62,917 bases of DNA from NCBI GenBank assembly GCA_964602845.1, contig CAZRSW010000011.1, forward strand, positions 1 to 62,917. Reading direction: 5' to 3'. The notes beneath the pieces were generated by a model. That model ran no database searches. It was not told where the DNA came from and was given only the letters and a program-made list of their open reading frames with translations. A program made the position numbers and the translations under genes. This stretch comes from CAZRSW01 sp964602845. GTDB taxonomy: Bacteria; Chloroflexota; Dehalococcoidia; Lucifugimonadales; UBA826. Positions 1 to 8,002 of this stretch are shown here, piece by piece; positions within the stretch are counted from its first letter, which is position 1, and each line of letters begins with the position of its first letter.

Positions 1-99
1 ATAAACTAAGAGATCCTCATCCGCTGACACGACATATCGTTCCCCCACAATCTCAATAAGCCTTTTCACTAGTGACGTTAGATTATTTTCATTTACCAT
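1..99 (-). CDS. FAD-linked oxidase, N-terminal fragment (cut by left edge)
   Basis: Only the first 33 codons are present. The frame opens with ATG at 99 and stays open to the window edge. The peptide contains VKRLIEIVGERYVVSADED followed by LLVY. This resembles the start of FAD-binding glycolate/lactate-type oxidases (GlcD-like), where a short helix and 'VG..V..D..DLL.Y' precede the FAD-binding domain. It lies downstream of, and in the same direction as, the glycan gene block, but a metabolic oxidase would not obviously belong to that pathway. It may mark the end of the locus. The assignment rests on a short match and is tentative. Confidence 0.45.
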   Translation of the reverse strand, partial: MVNENNLTSLVKRLIEIVGERYVVSADEDLLVY

Positions 100-215
100 G
101 TGCCTAGACCTTTGTTCACCTAAATCACAGATTACCCGCGAATGACTTGCAACCGCGTAGCCTCATTTTCCAATCCGCCCAAAAATGTCTGGGTCGATTA
201 TAACTGATTCTCAAA

Positions 216-1118
216 TTATGCCCTCGATCTTTGATAAAATTCTGAGTAATAACATTCAGAATTACCCTCGCTAAAATACGTTGCACATAAATCCATGTAT
301 TCTAAGATGGGCACAACAAAAAACGCCTCCGCATAAACCTCATCCTTTGTAGCGATATAGCGGCTGTTTGAAGCATTCACGCCAAGAACGTAGTGAGACC
401 AATTCCTTTTGCCTGCTACCGCTGTCCACTTTGACATAGCTTGTTTCTTCTGCTCAACAATATCAGTGATATCTACAACAACATTGGGCAAAATAGAAGA
501 ATATATTTGATAACCCCAGATAGATATGCCGCCAGGCTCAAAAAGTTTCCTGCTCATAGCAGCCATTAACGCCTCGTTTACTAACCTGTGTTCGTCATGA
601 TCATCCAGTAGAAATGGCAACATAATCAGATTAGGAGACATGGAGTTGATAGATTCTGCGATACTAGTTATCAATCTATTCATGTCAATTGAACCAATTG
701 GACACCCAAGAAACTGGGGCGTTATACCCATTAAGGAACATACCTCTCGGGCATTGCTTCTTATTTTTTCAATATCACCGTCAGAAGGTCTACCATCTGT
801 AACATAGACAACTTCAACCGAGCTTTTGCTTGCAAGAGCTTTTATTAAAGTCCCCCCCGCGCCGAAGGTATCATCATCAGGATGAGGCGCAATCACCAAT
901 ATCCTAGCGCCAGTAGGTGCACTACTAAGTATAGTCTGAACATTTCTGGTAAACCTTTTGGTCTCCAACACCTTTGCCGCCAATTTGATATCGGTCAACT
1001 CAACCCAATTTTTTACAGCAAACCTGTAGTCAGATACGGAGAAGTTTCTTCCTGGGCAAAAAAACTTTTTAAACCTATTCAAATACCGTATCAAAAATCC
1101 CATCCCATACCGACTCAA
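216..1118 (-). CDS. PIG-L/LmbE-family N-acetylglucosaminyl deacetylase
   Basis: Predicted zinc-dependent de-N-acetylase acting on an N-acetylamino sugar in a glycan precursor. The family zinc motif is visible as PHPDDD at residues 78-83, with the second ligand group HDEH at 174-177. The Rossmann-like core runs from about residue 70 to 230. An extension of about 70 residues without recognisable motif precedes the core. The start overlaps the stop of the upstream formyltransferase by 4 bp, so translation is probably coupled. Deacetylation followed by formylation of the freed amine would be a logical pair (inference). The substrate is unknown. Confidence 0.85.
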   Translation of the reverse strand: MSRYGMGFLIRYLNRFKKFFCPGRNFSVSDYRFAVKNWVELTDIKLAAKVLETKRFTRNVQTILSSAPTGARILVIAPHPDDDTFGAGGTLIKALASKSSVEVVYVTDGRPSDGDIEKIRSNAREVCSLMGITPQFLGCPIGSIDMNRLITSIAESINSMSPNLIMLPFLLDDHDEHRLVNEALMAAMSRKLFEPGGISIWGYQIYSSILPNVVVDITDIVEQKKQAMSKWTAVAGKRNWSHYVLGVNASNSRYIATKDEVYAEAFFVVPILEYMDLCATYFSEGNSECYYSEFYQRSRA

Positions 1119-2149
1119 GATAATATCAATCCTGGCCTAAGTAAGGCCGCTCCCACTCTTTGGTTGGCCTCAAAGATCAGTCCGGAGATCAATAACTTTT
1201 TAATTAAGAGGACTGAATCAGCAGTTTTCACTACGGGGTACCCATCAGAATCAAGATCCACAACCATACCCGCCTCACCAGTGTAATTCGTTACTGCTGA
1301 CTCCTTAACTTCCCACACATATATATGCTTTCCACACAAGTTGGTTGTCAGAGCAGACTTAGGTTTATATGCCAGAGAGAGCCTCTTGATCTGACTAGTT
1401 GGCAAATTCCAATCAATACGAGCATCTTTGAGCCTCATCGGAGGGTCATAAGTTGCATCGCGCTCATCTTGCGGACTTGTCCGTTCTAGAAAACATTCTA
1501 TACCCTTGATCAATTCAATTGACATACTCATCATAACTTGAGCAGTAATCTCTTCTAGCATTCCTACCGTCCAAAACGGTTCAACCTCTATCTTTTTCTG
1601 GATCAGTACATCCCCTGCATCAAAATCATTTGTAACAAGATGCGCCGACACTCCCGTAATTCGATCTCCACATTTTATTACCCAGCGGGTAGGGGTCCCA
1701 CCTCTATGTTTGGGCAATAGGGAGGGATGTAAGTTAACAGCCGCGATACGCATAGCGGACAAGACCGATGAGGGGATTTTCCGGGGGAATCCTGCAACTA
1801 ATAAAATGTCAGGTCGGACCTTGATCAGGAAATCTTGCATCTCGTCCGTTTCTAGTTTCTCCTCGCTAATAAATGGGATCGAATAATCTGAAGCGATCTC
1901 TTGAGCACTGAAAGTTTCATTCCTATCTATAGGATGGGGAGTGCTGATGTGAGGGTACAACCCATTAATCAGCAGCGTCCTTTTAGCCCAATCTTTAATA
2001 GAATAGTAAAATGGGATCCGCAGAGCCTTGTTTGTATTGTCCCTTGAACATATCCCAACAACATCAAATCCGTTCTGGACGAGGCTGTCAGCTATGGTTG
2101 CAGCATAATACCCAACTCCCATCAATAATATTCGTTTCCTGTTGCTCAT
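1115..2149 (-). CDS. Sugar N-formyltransferase-like (Fmt-type) protein
   Basis: Member of the 10-formyltetrahydrofolate-dependent formyltransferase family. The N-terminal half has a Rossmann-like start (ILLMGVGYYA) and the catalytic region NLHPSLLPKHRGG (His about residue 141) followed by HLVTNDFDAGD (Asp about 177), the usual Asn-His-Asp set. A C-terminal Fmt-like domain follows. Context in a glycan cluster argues for N-formylation of an amino sugar, not tRNA. The ATG at 2149 puts the domain at the N-terminus; an upstream GTG at 2179 would add ten residues. Neither has a clear Shine-Dalgarno sequence. It overlaps the PIG-L deacetylase gene by 4 bp. Confidence 0.82.
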   Translation of the reverse strand: MSNRKRILLMGVGYYAATIADSLVQNGFDVVGICSRDNTNKALRIPFYYSIKDWAKRTLLINGLYPHISTPHPIDRNETFSAQEIASDYSIPFISEEKLETDEMQDFLIKVRPDILLVAGFPRKIPSSVLSAMRIAAVNLHPSLLPKHRGGTPTRWVIKCGDRITGVSAHLVTNDFDAGDVLIQKKIEVEPFWTVGMLEEITAQVMMSMSIELIKGIECFLERTSPQDERDATYDPPMRLKDARIDWNLPTSQIKRLSLAYKPKSALTTNLCGKHIYVWEVKESAVTNYTGEAGMVVDLDSDGYPVVKTADSVLLIKKLLISGLIFEANQRVGAALLRPGLILS

Positions 2150-2203
2150 CAAGGCATCAACATGACTTGTTTTGACCACAATTTCGTAAACATACAGTCT
2201 CTT

Positions 2204-3259
2204 TTATAACGTCCTCCCTCGTTTACGAAGAGAAATGCTCGTTCTCATAGCCATAGATCTCGTCCCAAATTTTTGTATGAGATTACTTCGATTAGAATGG
2301 ATGGCTCCGGATATTTTCCTGAACCCCTTTATAGGCAAGCTATCCTTCATACGTAGATCCTCGCCGAATCCTAGAGAATAGTGAACTGTAACAGGACTAC
2401 CTCCAAAGTTTTTCTTAAATAGATGCACTGGCCCATTTTCAACACTTTCTCCCATATCCAGTACAGATATCTTACGATCAACACAGGATCTCATAGCTTG
2501 CCATATCAATAACTGATTGGGCGCATACTTGTTTGTACCGCTCAAACTGACCTGCCAGGGATAACTAGCCCTGGTAGATCCAAATAAAGTAATCATTCCG
2601 GCCAGAGCCTTCCCGTCTCGATATACCACTGACAATTCCGCATCTTCGCCAAATTCCCTCAGCAAGTTATCAAAAAATATCTTTGAATGCATTGGGACTT
2701 TAAGGCCCAACATGGAATCTACATATATTTCATAAAATTGATGGAGATGTTCCTTCCCTTCTTCTACCTTCAACCTCTCCTTAATAGCCTTTCTAACCAT
2801 ATTACGGGTCTTTGACTTCAAACTATCCCATGCACCATCCATGTTTTCACTAATCGATAACTGCATAGTCTTTCTTTGTGAAGAGAAACACGTGAGATTA
2901 GAGTAAAATTCACCTGTCGTAAATTGCTGCCCATGTATCCTGTATCTCAAACAATAATCTTTGAGAAAATGAATTATCTCGCCAATACAGTCATCATCCA
3001 CGGCTATTAACCCATACCGAGTGGAAAAAATATTCTTCCGCATATAGATATCATCAGTAATATAAGTCGCGGCTATTCCCTTCATCTGACCCACTCCGTC
3101 TGAGAGATACACGAACAGTGGTTTTATTCCATAAGAATCTCTAAGGATATTTTTCCATTCGAATCGATTAAGGGGAAGACTACCTGGCATAGTATTCGAA
3201 ATACGATTCCAGTCATTTTTCTGATCATCAGTCGCTTCTATTACACGCATATTAGACAC
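2204..3259 (-). CDS. FemAB/BioF2-like GNAT acyltransferase
   Basis: 351 residues with the layout of the 'Acetyltransf_6'/FemAB-like group. The N-terminal half is divergent. The C-terminal GNAT fold shows AGMITLFGSTRASYPW, a tyrosine/tryptophan-rich strand, and the family-typical DMGESVENGPVHLFKKNFGG stretch. Such proteins transfer acyl or aminoacyl groups to amines and are common in exopolysaccharide loci. It sits between a GT4 glycosyltransferase and the formyltransferase, so acylation of an amino sugar is the likely role (inference). The annotated start is GTG at 3259; an in-frame ATG lies three codons further in. Acyl donor and acceptor cannot be told from sequence. Confidence 0.7.
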   Translation of the reverse strand: MSNMRVIEATDDQKNDWNRISNTMPGSLPLNRFEWKNILRDSYGIKPLFVYLSDGVGQMKGIAATYITDDIYMRKNIFSTRYGLIAVDDDCIGEIIHFLKDYCLRYRIHGQQFTTGEFYSNLTCFSSQRKTMQLSISENMDGAWDSLKSKTRNMVRKAIKERLKVEEGKEHLHQFYEIYVDSMLGLKVPMHSKIFFDNLLREFGEDAELSVVYRDGKALAGMITLFGSTRASYPWQVSLSGTNKYAPNQLLIWQAMRSCVDRKISVLDMGESVENGPVHLFKKNFGGSPVTVHYSLGFGEDLRMKDSLPIKGFRKISGAIHSNRSNLIQKFGTRSMAMRTSISLRKRGRTL

Positions 3260-3342
3260 TATAGGATTAGAGAAACTCGTAACATTAAGCCGCCCTCAAC
3301 AACATGTCATATCTAACGATGAAATAAACAATATATATCCCA

Positions 3343-4575
3343 TTAAGCGGTCATCGATCTTATTAACGAATCGTACTCAGATATGACTTGACTTTTACTT
3401 AATCCATTCAGGTAACCATCTCTGCTATTACAACCTTTGTGTACTGGTAATTGCGGATCCTCTATGCAACATTCAATAACAGATACAAGATCTCTCTCGT
3501 CAGATACATGCCAACCACAATCCATATCGTGAATCATTCGAGCAATATCAGCATTCTCATCCATAATGGCAATTAACGGCCTACCAGCTGACATAAAGGT
3601 ATAAGCCCGTGAAGGTACTGCATATTTTTCCATACCATCTTCGAGCATAACAAAACATATATCTGCCATCAGCAATATTTCAACGAAATCTTTTTCACTC
3701 TGATAGGGTAGGAAATAGATATGCTCCAGATTGTTTAATTCAACAAACTCTCTGACAGAAGCTAAACCTTCTCCTCCACCTACGAAGAAAAATTTCACTA
3801 GCGCATTCGATTCCATTGCTTTCGCTGAGTTTAGGATGGGTTCTACCGGGTGCATGATCCCTAAATTCCCAGCCGATAACAGGACCAAATCATCTTCGCC
3901 TATGCCATACTTCATCCTAGCATTTTCACCATGGTCAGTTTCAACTGAGATCTCCGGCCTAGCCCAGACAGGGATCACTGTAATTTTCTTCTCTGATATT
4001 TCTTTATCTTCTACAATTGTCCTCTTCATACCCTGACCGATAACTACCACCCTTGAAGCCTCTCTGAGGATCCACTTACTGACTTCATTCCAAATCCAAA
4101 ACACCATTTTTGGCAACCTAATCCAATTCGTATGGATCACTATGTCAGGATGTATATCATAAAGTACATAAAGAAAGGGTATTTTGTACCGGACCGATAG
4201 GAAGACTCCTATCATTCCGACGAGTGGCGGGTTCGATAGGGTGATGATCAGATCAGGCCGCTCTTCTTTAACCGCTCTCCGCGAAGTGATCAGCGCCAAC
4301 CATAAGAATCTAATATAGCCCCAGATTCTATTACTTAGTCTAGTTCGTCCTTTCAAACCACCCAGATTAACACGCCTGACTTTGACATCACTCGTTATTT
4401 CTTCAACAGGGGCATCTTCAGAGTCTTCTTGATAGCTTGGTTGCCCACAAATCACCCTCACAGCATGGCCATGCTGGGCTAACCCCTCACAAAGTTCCGC
4501 TAATAGCTGTCCTGAAGATGCCACATCTGGAGCATAATATTGGTTTATCACCAATATTTTCTTCGCGTCCATCAT
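3343..4575 (-). CDS. Glycosyltransferase family 4 (WbuB-like)
   Basis: GT-B fold retaining glycosyltransferase, predicted cytoplasmic or membrane-associated. The start ILVINQYYAPDVASSGQ followed by AELCEGLAQHGHAVRVICG is the classic WbuB/WcaI-type N-terminus. The C-terminal nucleotide-binding half contains LLSAGNLGIMHPVEPIL and YAVPSRAYTFMSAGRPLIAI, the latter replacing the usual E-x7-E region. WbuB-type enzymes transfer amino sugars such as L-FucNAc, but the donor here is unknown. It starts 4 bp after the stop of the GDP-mannose-epimerase-like gene, consistent with one transcript. Confidence 0.85.
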   Translation of the reverse strand: MMDAKKILVINQYYAPDVASSGQLLAELCEGLAQHGHAVRVICGQPSYQEDSEDAPVEEITSDVKVRRVNLGGLKGRTRLSNRIWGYIRFLWLALITSRRAVKEERPDLIITLSNPPLVGMIGVFLSVRYKIPFLYVLYDIHPDIVIHTNWIRLPKMVFWIWNEVSKWILREASRVVVIGQGMKRTIVEDKEISEKKITVIPVWARPEISVETDHGENARMKYGIGEDDLVLLSAGNLGIMHPVEPILNSAKAMESNALVKFFFVGGGEGLASVREFVELNNLEHIYFLPYQSEKDFVEILLMADICFVMLEDGMEKYAVPSRAYTFMSAGRPLIAIMDENADIARMIHDMDCGWHVSDERDLVSVIECCIEDPQLPVHKGCNSRDGYLNGLSKSQVISEYDSLIRSMTA

Positions 4576-4579
4576 AGGA

Positions 4580-5554
4580 TCAAATAATCTTCTCCCCGGA
4601 AATTCTAACTTGGCTCTCTATCCACCTATAAGTTATTGACAAACCTTCTGCCAAAGAATAGGAAGGACTCCATCCAAAAGCCTCACTTAGCATAGAGTTA
4701 TCACTATTACGTCCCCTCACTCCTTGAGGCTTACTTAAGTCATGTCGTTTAGAAATAGTTTTTCCTGATATTTCTGCTATTAGGTCAACTAATTCATCCA
4801 CCGTGATCATCACATCCATGCCCAGATTAAGTGGTGTTTCGATATCAGACGTTGCTATCCGATATATGCCCTCAACACAATCGTCAATATACATAAATGA
4901 TCTCGTCTGCAACCCATCTCCCCATATTTCTATATCGTCCCCGTCTCTAGCAAGGGCGATTTTCCGACAGATGGCAGCAGGAGCCTTTTCTTTCCCTCCA
5001 TCATATGTACCTAGCGGGCCATAAACATTATGAAATCTAGCAATTCTTGTTTGCATCCCGTAGTCCGAAAAATAATATTGACAAAGTTTTTCCATATACA
5101 ACTTTTCCCAACCATAACCTTCTTCAGGATCAGCGGGATATGCATCGGATTCCTTTAAGGGAGCTATATCTGCCGTTTCCTGCAGATATCCAGGATAAAC
5201 ACAGGCGGAAGACGAATAGAAAAACCGATCAACTCCGTTGAGCCTACTCGCCTCCAGCATATGCGTATTGATTAATGTGTTATTTCTCGCTATGTCTGCC
5301 AAGTAGGCAGTTATGTAACCTATACCTCCCATATCCGCTGCCAAATTATAGACGTCATCAATACCCCTGGTAGCTTGTAAGCAGTTGCCCCAACGCCTAA
5401 GATCCAGCAATTCAAATTGATCGGCGGCGGTATCCTCATACTCTGGAACTTTTATATCGACCGCCCGAACCCAATATCCTTTCTCCTTCAAATAGTTCAC
5501 AAGGTGGTGACCAATAAAACCACCCGCTCCGGTCACAAGAACTCTTTTAGCCAT
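4580..5554 (-). CDS. GDP-mannose 3,5-epimerase-like SDR
   Basis: Extended short-chain dehydrogenase of 324 residues. The NAD-binding motif GAGGFIGH is at residues 10-17, with the signature ADMGGIGYI, SSSACVYP and a YGWEK catalytic Tyr/Lys. The stretch RFHNVYGPLGTYDGGKEKAP, then WGDGLQTRSFMYIDDCVEG and PQGVRGRNSDN, closely follows plant and bacterial GDP-mannose 3,5-epimerases, which make GDP-L-galactose and GDP-L-gulose. It overlaps the preceding GT4 gene by 8 bp. A GDP-mannose 6-dehydrogenase-like gene (11132-12433) lies nearby, so the substrate could be GDP-mannose or its uronic acid (inference). The family assignment is strong. Confidence 0.9.
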   Translation of the reverse strand: MAKRVLVTGAGGFIGHHLVNYLKEKGYWVRAVDIKVPEYEDTAADQFELLDLRRWGNCLQATRGIDDVYNLAADMGGIGYITAYLADIARNNTLINTHMLEASRLNGVDRFFYSSSACVYPGYLQETADIAPLKESDAYPADPEEGYGWEKLYMEKLCQYYFSDYGMQTRIARFHNVYGPLGTYDGGKEKAPAAICRKIALARDGDDIEIWGDGLQTRSFMYIDDCVEGIYRIATSDIETPLNLGMDVMITVDELVDLIAEISGKTISKRHDLSKPQGVRGRNSDNSMLSEAFGWSPSYSLAEGLSITYRWIESQVRISGEKII

Positions 5555-6761
5555 GTTTGTACCCCAACCTTTTTTGACTGATCACCATCCTTATAGCATC
5601 ACAATGCGCCTTAACACAAGAATCAACAGACGCGTACTTCATGACGAACTCCCTAGCGTTCCCAGATATATATATTTTTAAATCAACATCCATATGCAGC
5701 CGTGTGACGCTATCTGCAAGTGCAAGGGGGTCCCCGGCATCCACCAACAACCCAGTTTCTCCAGCATCAACGGCCTCCGAAGTAGCCCCAACATTTGTGG
5801 CAACTACCGGTCTAGCCATTGCCATTGCCTCCAATAGAGCTGTTGAAATACCTTCCCCTATAGAGCTTTGTACATATATATCCATCAATGATAAAACTTT
5901 AGTGGAATCCTCATCATCTTGTACAAAAAATATGTCCTCCCCAACATTCATACCCAGATCAGACACAAGACACTTTAGCCGCTTAAACAATTCCTGCTGA
6001 CTATCCAAGACATTTCCCTTAATGACAAACTGGCACCCTGGCAATGCATCAATGATCTCTCTTGCAGCGACTATAAAGGTTTCATAGTCCTTTGCAGGGT
6101 TTATATTTCCAATCGTACCCACAACTGGTCTATTCAAATCAACACCTATGCCTTCAGCATACCTAGTATCATGACTACTGTAACTATACCTCTCGGTATC
6201 TACCGGAGGGAAAAAGAACACACAATTTTCAGGGGAGCTCAAGCCAGGAAAATATTTGTATATTTCGCGACCTGGCATCATCACAACGTCGCACAATAAC
6301 CTTGACCAAATACCTACCAAACTTCTTGCAAACCGAGGTATCCCAAGCCCTAGGATCTGACCTACAACCCTTTTCCCTTCAAGCTTCGCCGCTATCGCCC
6401 CATGGGGATTCTCCATCCCGTTAATTAGAACAACATCCACCGCTATTTCTTTAATCAACCTTCTTAATCTTTGGATATCGCTTATAAATGATCCCATAAG
6501 GCGGATTTGCACTAAGGGGTTCAATGTCGTTCGTAACCGGGACAGCTTTTCGGAACGGTATGGTACCCTTCGATGTTCAAAAAACTGTTCGAGATTATCC
6601 GATCCTGATGGTATCAACGTCAGAATATCAATATTGTCTTTTTCTATAACGGGCTGGATTAACAAGGCCGTATTAATCGGACCATTGTAAGCAGGGTAGT
6701 GCATAATGCTAAGAACCTTTACGGCCTCTGGATGGCTACGAATATATGTCATAAAATACAT
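5547..6761 (-). CDS. Glycosyltransferase family 4
   Basis: GT-B retaining glycosyltransferase. The C-terminal half has GTIGNINPAKDYETFI, the typical donor-domain start, and GEGISTALLEAMAMARPVVA with the E-x7-E pair that binds the nucleotide sugar. It is followed by GATSEAVDAGETGLLV, which is standard for GT4. The N-terminal acceptor domain (VKVLSIMHYPAYNGPINTAL) is variable. The first Met is at 6761 with a second at codon 4; no strong ribosome site distinguishes them. Donor sugar unknown. The gene lies in the GT battery and overlaps the GDP-mannose-epimerase-like gene by 8 bp. Confidence 0.87.
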   Translation of the reverse strand: MYFMTYIRSHPEAVKVLSIMHYPAYNGPINTALLIQPVIEKDNIDILTLIPSGSDNLEQFFEHRRVPYRSEKLSRLRTTLNPLVQIRLMGSFISDIQRLRRLIKEIAVDVVLINGMENPHGAIAAKLEGKRVVGQILGLGIPRFARSLVGIWSRLLCDVVMMPGREIYKYFPGLSSPENCVFFFPPVDTERYSYSSHDTRYAEGIGVDLNRPVVGTIGNINPAKDYETFIVAAREIIDALPGCQFVIKGNVLDSQQELFKRLKCLVSDLGMNVGEDIFFVQDDEDSTKVLSLMDIYVQSSIGEGISTALLEAMAMARPVVATNVGATSEAVDAGETGLLVDAGDPLALADSVTRLHMDVDLKIYISGNAREFVMKYASVDSCVKAHCDAIRMVISQKRLGYKHG

Positions 6762-6839
6762 CTTCGCGAGAATTCATCTTGAAAATACTCCAAAATCTAT
6801 ATCTTTTAATATAACCTGACTCTCTCTATAGCGGCTCAT

Positions 6840-7994
6840 TCAAGATGTGTTTGACAACCCTATCCAATCTATTATGTTTGAGGCTCTATCCTTAATATTA
6901 TAGCTAGCAGCTATATTGGCTGAAGCCATACCCATTGCTGTGCGAAGACCTTCATTCATGGATAAGAGTTCAACAGCAGATTTCAACCCGCCGACGTCCC
7001 ATGGATCCACCAATATTGCACAAGAATCATCTAGGATTTCCAGATTTTCAGGTATATTGCTTGATATGATAGGCAGGCCGCAACCCATGGCCTCTAGTAT
7101 CGCATTTGATGAGCCTTCAGCGGCAGTAGGTAACAAAAAGAAGTCCGCAGCTCCCAACCGAAGGGGGATATCGAAGTGATTTAACTCCCCGGCAAACAAT
7201 ACGTTCTCCCCTGAGGGCCGGAGTGGCCCTTTACCTACGTAAATCATTTTTAAGCCCCTAATGGACTTTACTGCTTCTTGCACCCGCTGTGATCCCTTGC
7301 TGTCATTAAACTGTCCGACATAAATGCCGATGAGGGCATCTTCAGGAAATCCCAAGGAGGACCTCGCGGAGATCTTATCTAATGGTTTAAACATGGTCAG
7401 ATCAATAGCATTACTAAAAGTTTTCACATTGATCGGCTCGACTCCATAACGATCTATGCAAATGGTACGTATTTTTCTTGAAACCGCAACAACTTTGTTA
7501 AATTTTCTTATATGATCGGAGACAAGGCCAACTCCGTAATGCTTTTCGTACACACTAAAGTCGCTTTCACCCAATGCAACAACAGCTGGCAAAGAATATT
7601 CTTGACCTACCTGCAAAGCAGCCAATCCCCCAGAAAACAGGAAATGCCCATAAACTACATCGGGTACATATCCTAACTTCATCATTTCCCTTTGGCTTGT
7701 GAGGGCTAAACTTCTCATGGAAAGACGCAATGTAGACCCAACCCATGGGATCCATTTTGACGAATAGGACATATATTTCGGCCTATAAACTCTTATACCA
7801 TCGTGAACTCCATCCTTATCCGTAGTTCCCGATAGGTTAACCCCCCTAGTTAATGAAAATAATGGATTGGGCGCAATAACTGAAACTCCTACACCCTTAC
7901 TGTTGATGGCTTTCATCAAGTTGTGAACAAACACATTTCTTTGAGGTTCTCTTGCTGATGGGTATCCATCAGCAAAAGCTAACAACGATGGCAA
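6840..7994 (-). CDS. Glycosyltransferase family 4
   Basis: 384-residue GT-B enzyme. The N-terminus PSLLAFADGYPSAREPQRNV resembles transferases of the TuaC/GumH type. The donor domain shows GIYVGQFNDSKGSQRV, YVGKGPL and AEGSSNAILEAMGCGLPIIS with the E-x7-E motif. The start is a TTG codon at 7994, 8 bp after the stop of the asparagine synthase gene, with no upstream in-frame ATG before that stop. Donor and acceptor are not identifiable from sequence. Confidence 0.87.
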   Translation of the reverse strand: MPSLLAFADGYPSAREPQRNVFVHNLMKAINSKGVGVSVIAPNPLFSLTRGVNLSGTTDKDGVHDGIRVYRPKYMSYSSKWIPWVGSTLRLSMRSLALTSQREMMKLGYVPDVVYGHFLFSGGLAALQVGQEYSLPAVVALGESDFSVYEKHYGVGLVSDHIRKFNKVVAVSRKIRTICIDRYGVEPINVKTFSNAIDLTMFKPLDKISARSSLGFPEDALIGIYVGQFNDSKGSQRVQEAVKSIRGLKMIYVGKGPLRPSGENVLFAGELNHFDIPLRLGAADFFLLPTAAEGSSNAILEAMGCGLPIISSNIPENLEILDDSCAILVDPWDVGGLKSAVELLSMNEGLRTAMGMASANIAASYNIKDRASNIIDWIGLSNTS

Positions 7995-8002
7995 TCTACA
8001 AT

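Noticed and set aside
30..215. Transcription terminator at the end of the glycan block
   Set aside because: No GC-rich stem followed by a T-run on the minus strand between the deacetylase gene and the oxidase fragment.
882..1286. Plus-strand 134-codon open frame
   Set aside because: Fully antisense to the PIG-L and formyltransferase genes, which have clear family motifs. No domain in the antisense product.
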